Assembly (NCBI GenBank): GCA_002311315.1
Contig: DBZZ01000021.1
Location: 49,445 to 67,095 of the forward strand
Reading direction: 5' to 3'
Length of the DNA stretch: 17,651 nucleotides
From: Methylococcaceae bacterium UBA1147
Lineage (GTDB): Bacteria > Pseudomonadota > Gammaproteobacteria > Methylococcales > UBA1147
Shown piece after piece: positions 16,026-17,651 of the stretch (position 1 is its first letter; each line of letters starts with the position of its first letter). The position numbers and the translations under genes are program-made. The notes under the pieces were generated by a model that saw only the letters and a list, made by a program, of their open reading frames with translations, did not search any database and had not been told where the DNA came from.

Positions 16026-17270
16026 TTACAGGATCCCCTGCAGATACCTGCGCAGCAGGTCCAGGGCCCGGGTGGCAGCCACGGCCTGTTTCCGCGGCCG
16101 AGTCCCGCCAACGGTACAATGATCGGTGTAAACCGCTGACGTCGCCGCCAGGGCAGTATAAACGTTTACAACAGACGACCTCTCGGCAAGCAAATCCTGG
16201 TCGAAATCCCAGAGCTGGGCGATGGCGAGATCCGATGCAGCTTGCCGGCGCAGAGCTTGCGCCAGACTTGCCGCGCCCTCCAGAAGAGCAGACTTTTCCA
16301 ACAATGACGGGCCCGCCAAGCCCAGCTTGGCCAAAGCCTGAACATGATCCCGAACCACCGTGCATTCAATGAACCAGTGCGCCCCGGCGCAGCGCGAGGC
16401 AACCTGTCCGCAGCTCAGCGTTTCCAACACCGACAATCGATGGCTTTCTCTGGTCATGCCTCTTCCGATCACGTCAAGTAGATCGCCGGGATCCTCATCC
16501 AGTCCGTCGATCCCGAATACCGGCGAACCAATCGCCTGAGCGACTTGCTTGGTAAAAGCACGCAACCTTTCAATGGGAACATCCGGCTGAAAAAGCAGCT
16601 TGGTCTGATTTTCCAATGGCCCGGTCCTGAAACTCAGACGGACATTGTCGGGGAAATCAACCGACTCGAGCCGTTCCTGGATGGATGATTCACCGATTCC
16701 TACGGTTCTCAGCGTCACCAGCCTTAGGGGCCGGGCATTCCAGTAGAGACCAAGCTGCGCCCTGACCGATTCGAGAAACATGTTTTTCATCTCGAATGGA
16801 ACGCCGGGCAGAAAAGCGAAATGGCAGCGATCAGCCTGCAAGGCGAAGCCGGGTGCCGTCCCCCAAGAGTTGTCGATGCGGCGGGCTCCGCCCGGAAGCA
16901 TTGCCTGCTTGAGGTTGGCCCGGGGCATGTCCCGGCCGGCCCGGGTAAAATACGCTTCGATCTGACGTTCAGCCTCCGGGTCACACTCAAGCGGACGATC
17001 AAACGCCAGCCCCACGGCTTCAGCAGTCAGATCATCAGCGGTCGGCCCCAACCCTCCCGTACAAACACAGAAATCTGCCCTGGCAGCCACTTCCCGCAAC
17101 AGCCCGGCCAGTTCATCGAGACGATCCCCCACCGTCGTGTGCCGGCTGACATGAAAACCGGCCAGAACAAATTGTTCGGAAAGCCAGGCGGCATTGGTAT
17201 CCACGGTCTGGCCGGTTACAATTTCATCGCCTTGCGAAAAGATTTCGACCACCGGCATTGGTTCAGTCAT
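16026..17270 (-). CDS. cinA: CinA-family protein with a degenerate C-terminal amidase domain
   Basis: From the ATG at 17270 this is 414 residues. The N-terminal MoCF/COG1058 pyrophosphatase-type domain is intact: GDEIVTGQTVDTNAAWLS, CTGGLGPTADDLTAEAV and FLPGVPFEMKNM are all readable. The C-terminal half aligns in length and at its end (AATRALDLLRRYL) with the CinA/PncC NMN deamidase domain, but the family's AESCTGG is replaced by LETLSCG and the VTGIAGP segment by IAQLWDF. The catalytic serine motif is therefore gone and deamidase activity is unlikely. Similar degeneration occurs in some gammaproteobacterial CinA proteins. The frame continues upstream to a GTG at 17360, with other ATGs at 17348, 17336 and 17315. 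None has a good ribosome binding site, so the start is uncertain. It is convergent with mnmM and divergent from pyrF. Confidence 0.87.
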   Translation of the reverse strand: MTEPMPVVEIFSQGDEIVTGQTVDTNAAWLSEQFVLAGFHVSRHTTVGDRLDELAGLLREVAARADFCVCTGGLGPTADDLTAEAVGLAFDRPLECDPEAERQIEAYFTRAGRDMPRANLKQAMLPGGARRIDNSWGTAPGFALQADRCHFAFLPGVPFEMKNMFLESVRAQLGLYWNARPLRLVTLRTVGIGESSIQERLESVDFPDNVRLSFRTGPLENQTKLLFQPDVPIERLRAFTKQVAQAIGSPVFGIDGLDEDPGDLLDVIGRGMTRESHRLSVLETLSCGQVASRCAGAHWFIECTVVRDHVQALAKLGLAGPSLLEKSALLEGAASLAQALRRQAASDLAIAQLWDFDQDLLAERSSVVNVYTALAATSAVYTDHCTVGGTRPRKQAVAATRALDLLRRYLQGIL

Positions 17271-17408
17271 TGCATTGTGGAAACTGGATTCGGCTGGAAT
17301 GATTTCCGTTTGCATTTTAAACCGTAGCCGCCGCATTTTGTACGGCATTACGGCCAACACCGGGAAAGAACTCGATCGAGTCCCGATAAACCCTGAAACA
17401 GAGTGATA

Positions 17409-17412
17409 AGGA
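17409..17412 (+). promoter_or_regulatory. Ribosome binding site of pyrF
   Basis: AGGA lies nine bases before the ATG at 17422 and fixes the start of pyrF. The promoter must lie within the short divergent gap to cinA. Confidence 0.6.
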
Positions 17413-17421
17413 ACCTAACCG

Positions 17422-17651
17422 ATGCACCAGCCCGAATCGAAATCAAGACTGCCAACAGCCGAACGCCTAATCATGGCACTTGATGTCGCCGGAATTCCGG
17501 AAGCCAAGGACCTGGTTGAAGAACTGGGAGACTCCGTCCATTTCTACAAGGTGGGGCTGGAACTGTTCATGTCCGGTAATTACTTCGACCTGATCCGCTG
17601 GCTGCAGAAACGCAGAAAAAAGATCTTTGCCGACCTCAAATTCTTCGATGT
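17422..17651 (+). CDS. pyrF: Orotidine 5'-phosphate decarboxylase PyrF (5' part only)
   Basis: PyrF catalyses the last step of UMP synthesis, decarboxylation of orotidine 5'-phosphate. Only about 76 codons are present; the gene runs off the window. The visible part shows the class I/TIM-barrel signatures: IMALDV at the first strand, FYKVGLELF at the second and FADLKFFDV at the third, where Asp-x-Lys contributes the catalytic lysine. About 17 residues precede the first strand, a normal N-terminal extension. Composition and codon use match the GC-richer genes next to it. Confidence 0.93.
   Translation, partial: MHQPESKSRLPTAERLIMALDVAGIPEAKDLVEELGDSVHFYKVGLELFMSGNYFDLIRWLQKRRKKIFADLKFFD

Noticed and set aside
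16600..17270. The MoCF-type domain of CinA as a molybdenum-cofactor gene serving the two nitrate reductases
   Set aside because: The domain order and the CTGGLGPT and FLPGVP motifs with a C-terminal PncC-like domain identify CinA. It shares only the fold with MoaB/MogA and lies in the unrelated GC-richer gene group on the opposite strand.
1..17651. tRNA, rRNA genes or CRISPR arrays
   Set aside because: No cloverleaf-like pattern with TTC-type T-loop and acceptor pairing, no rRNA signature and no regularly spaced direct repeats were seen in the gaps when reading by eye.

Overview
The window comes from a proteobacterium, most likely a gammaproteobacterium. NarG, NarH and NarI can be aligned to the Escherichia coli proteins almost throughout, the small ferredoxin is of the Allochromatium (YfhL-like) type, and a parvulin gene closes the nar operon as in Pseudomonas. 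The lineage call rests on recalled family resemblance only. No genome-wide marker is present.

Layout: 1-642 holds no recognisable gene. 643-8258 is a complete respiratory nitrate reductase operon, narG-narH-narJ-narI plus a PpiC-type prolyl isomerase, tightly packed with ATGA overlaps at narG/narH and narI/ppiC. 8259-8637 carries a frame-broken IS5-family transposase remnant. It abuts an intact 2[4Fe-4S] ferredoxin gene (8638-8892). 8893-9579 is about 690 bases without a convincing gene. 9580-13490 is a two-gene assimilatory nitrate reductase unit: a NirB/NasC-like FAD reductase overlapping nasA by ATGA. 13491-14340 is another 850-base stretch without a recognisable gene.

From 14341 the sequence becomes visibly richer in G+C, with more G/C-ending codons, and holds housekeeping genes. 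These are an FAD oxidoreductase with hallmarks of the MnmC oxidase domain, overlapping a YtqB/MnmM-like tRNA methyltransferase; a convergent cinA whose C-terminal amidase domain has lost its active-site motifs; and, divergent from cinA, the start of pyrF, which runs off the window.

How the genes work together: NarGHI would reduce nitrate at the inner membrane with quinol electrons, NarJ matures NarG, and the parvulin probably assists folding. The FAD reductase would pass NAD(P)H electrons to the [2Fe-2S] tail of NasA, which reduces nitrate for nitrogen assimilation. No nitrate transporter, nitrite reductase or molybdenum-cofactor gene is in the window, so those functions must be encoded elsewhere or be absent. 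The most interesting reading is that the FAD oxidoreductase and methyltransferase together replace bifunctional MnmC in making the mnm5 wobble uridine of tRNA. The nar-nas block, with its transposase remnant, gene-poor gaps and lower G+C, looks like an acquired or rearranged segment next to core chromosome.
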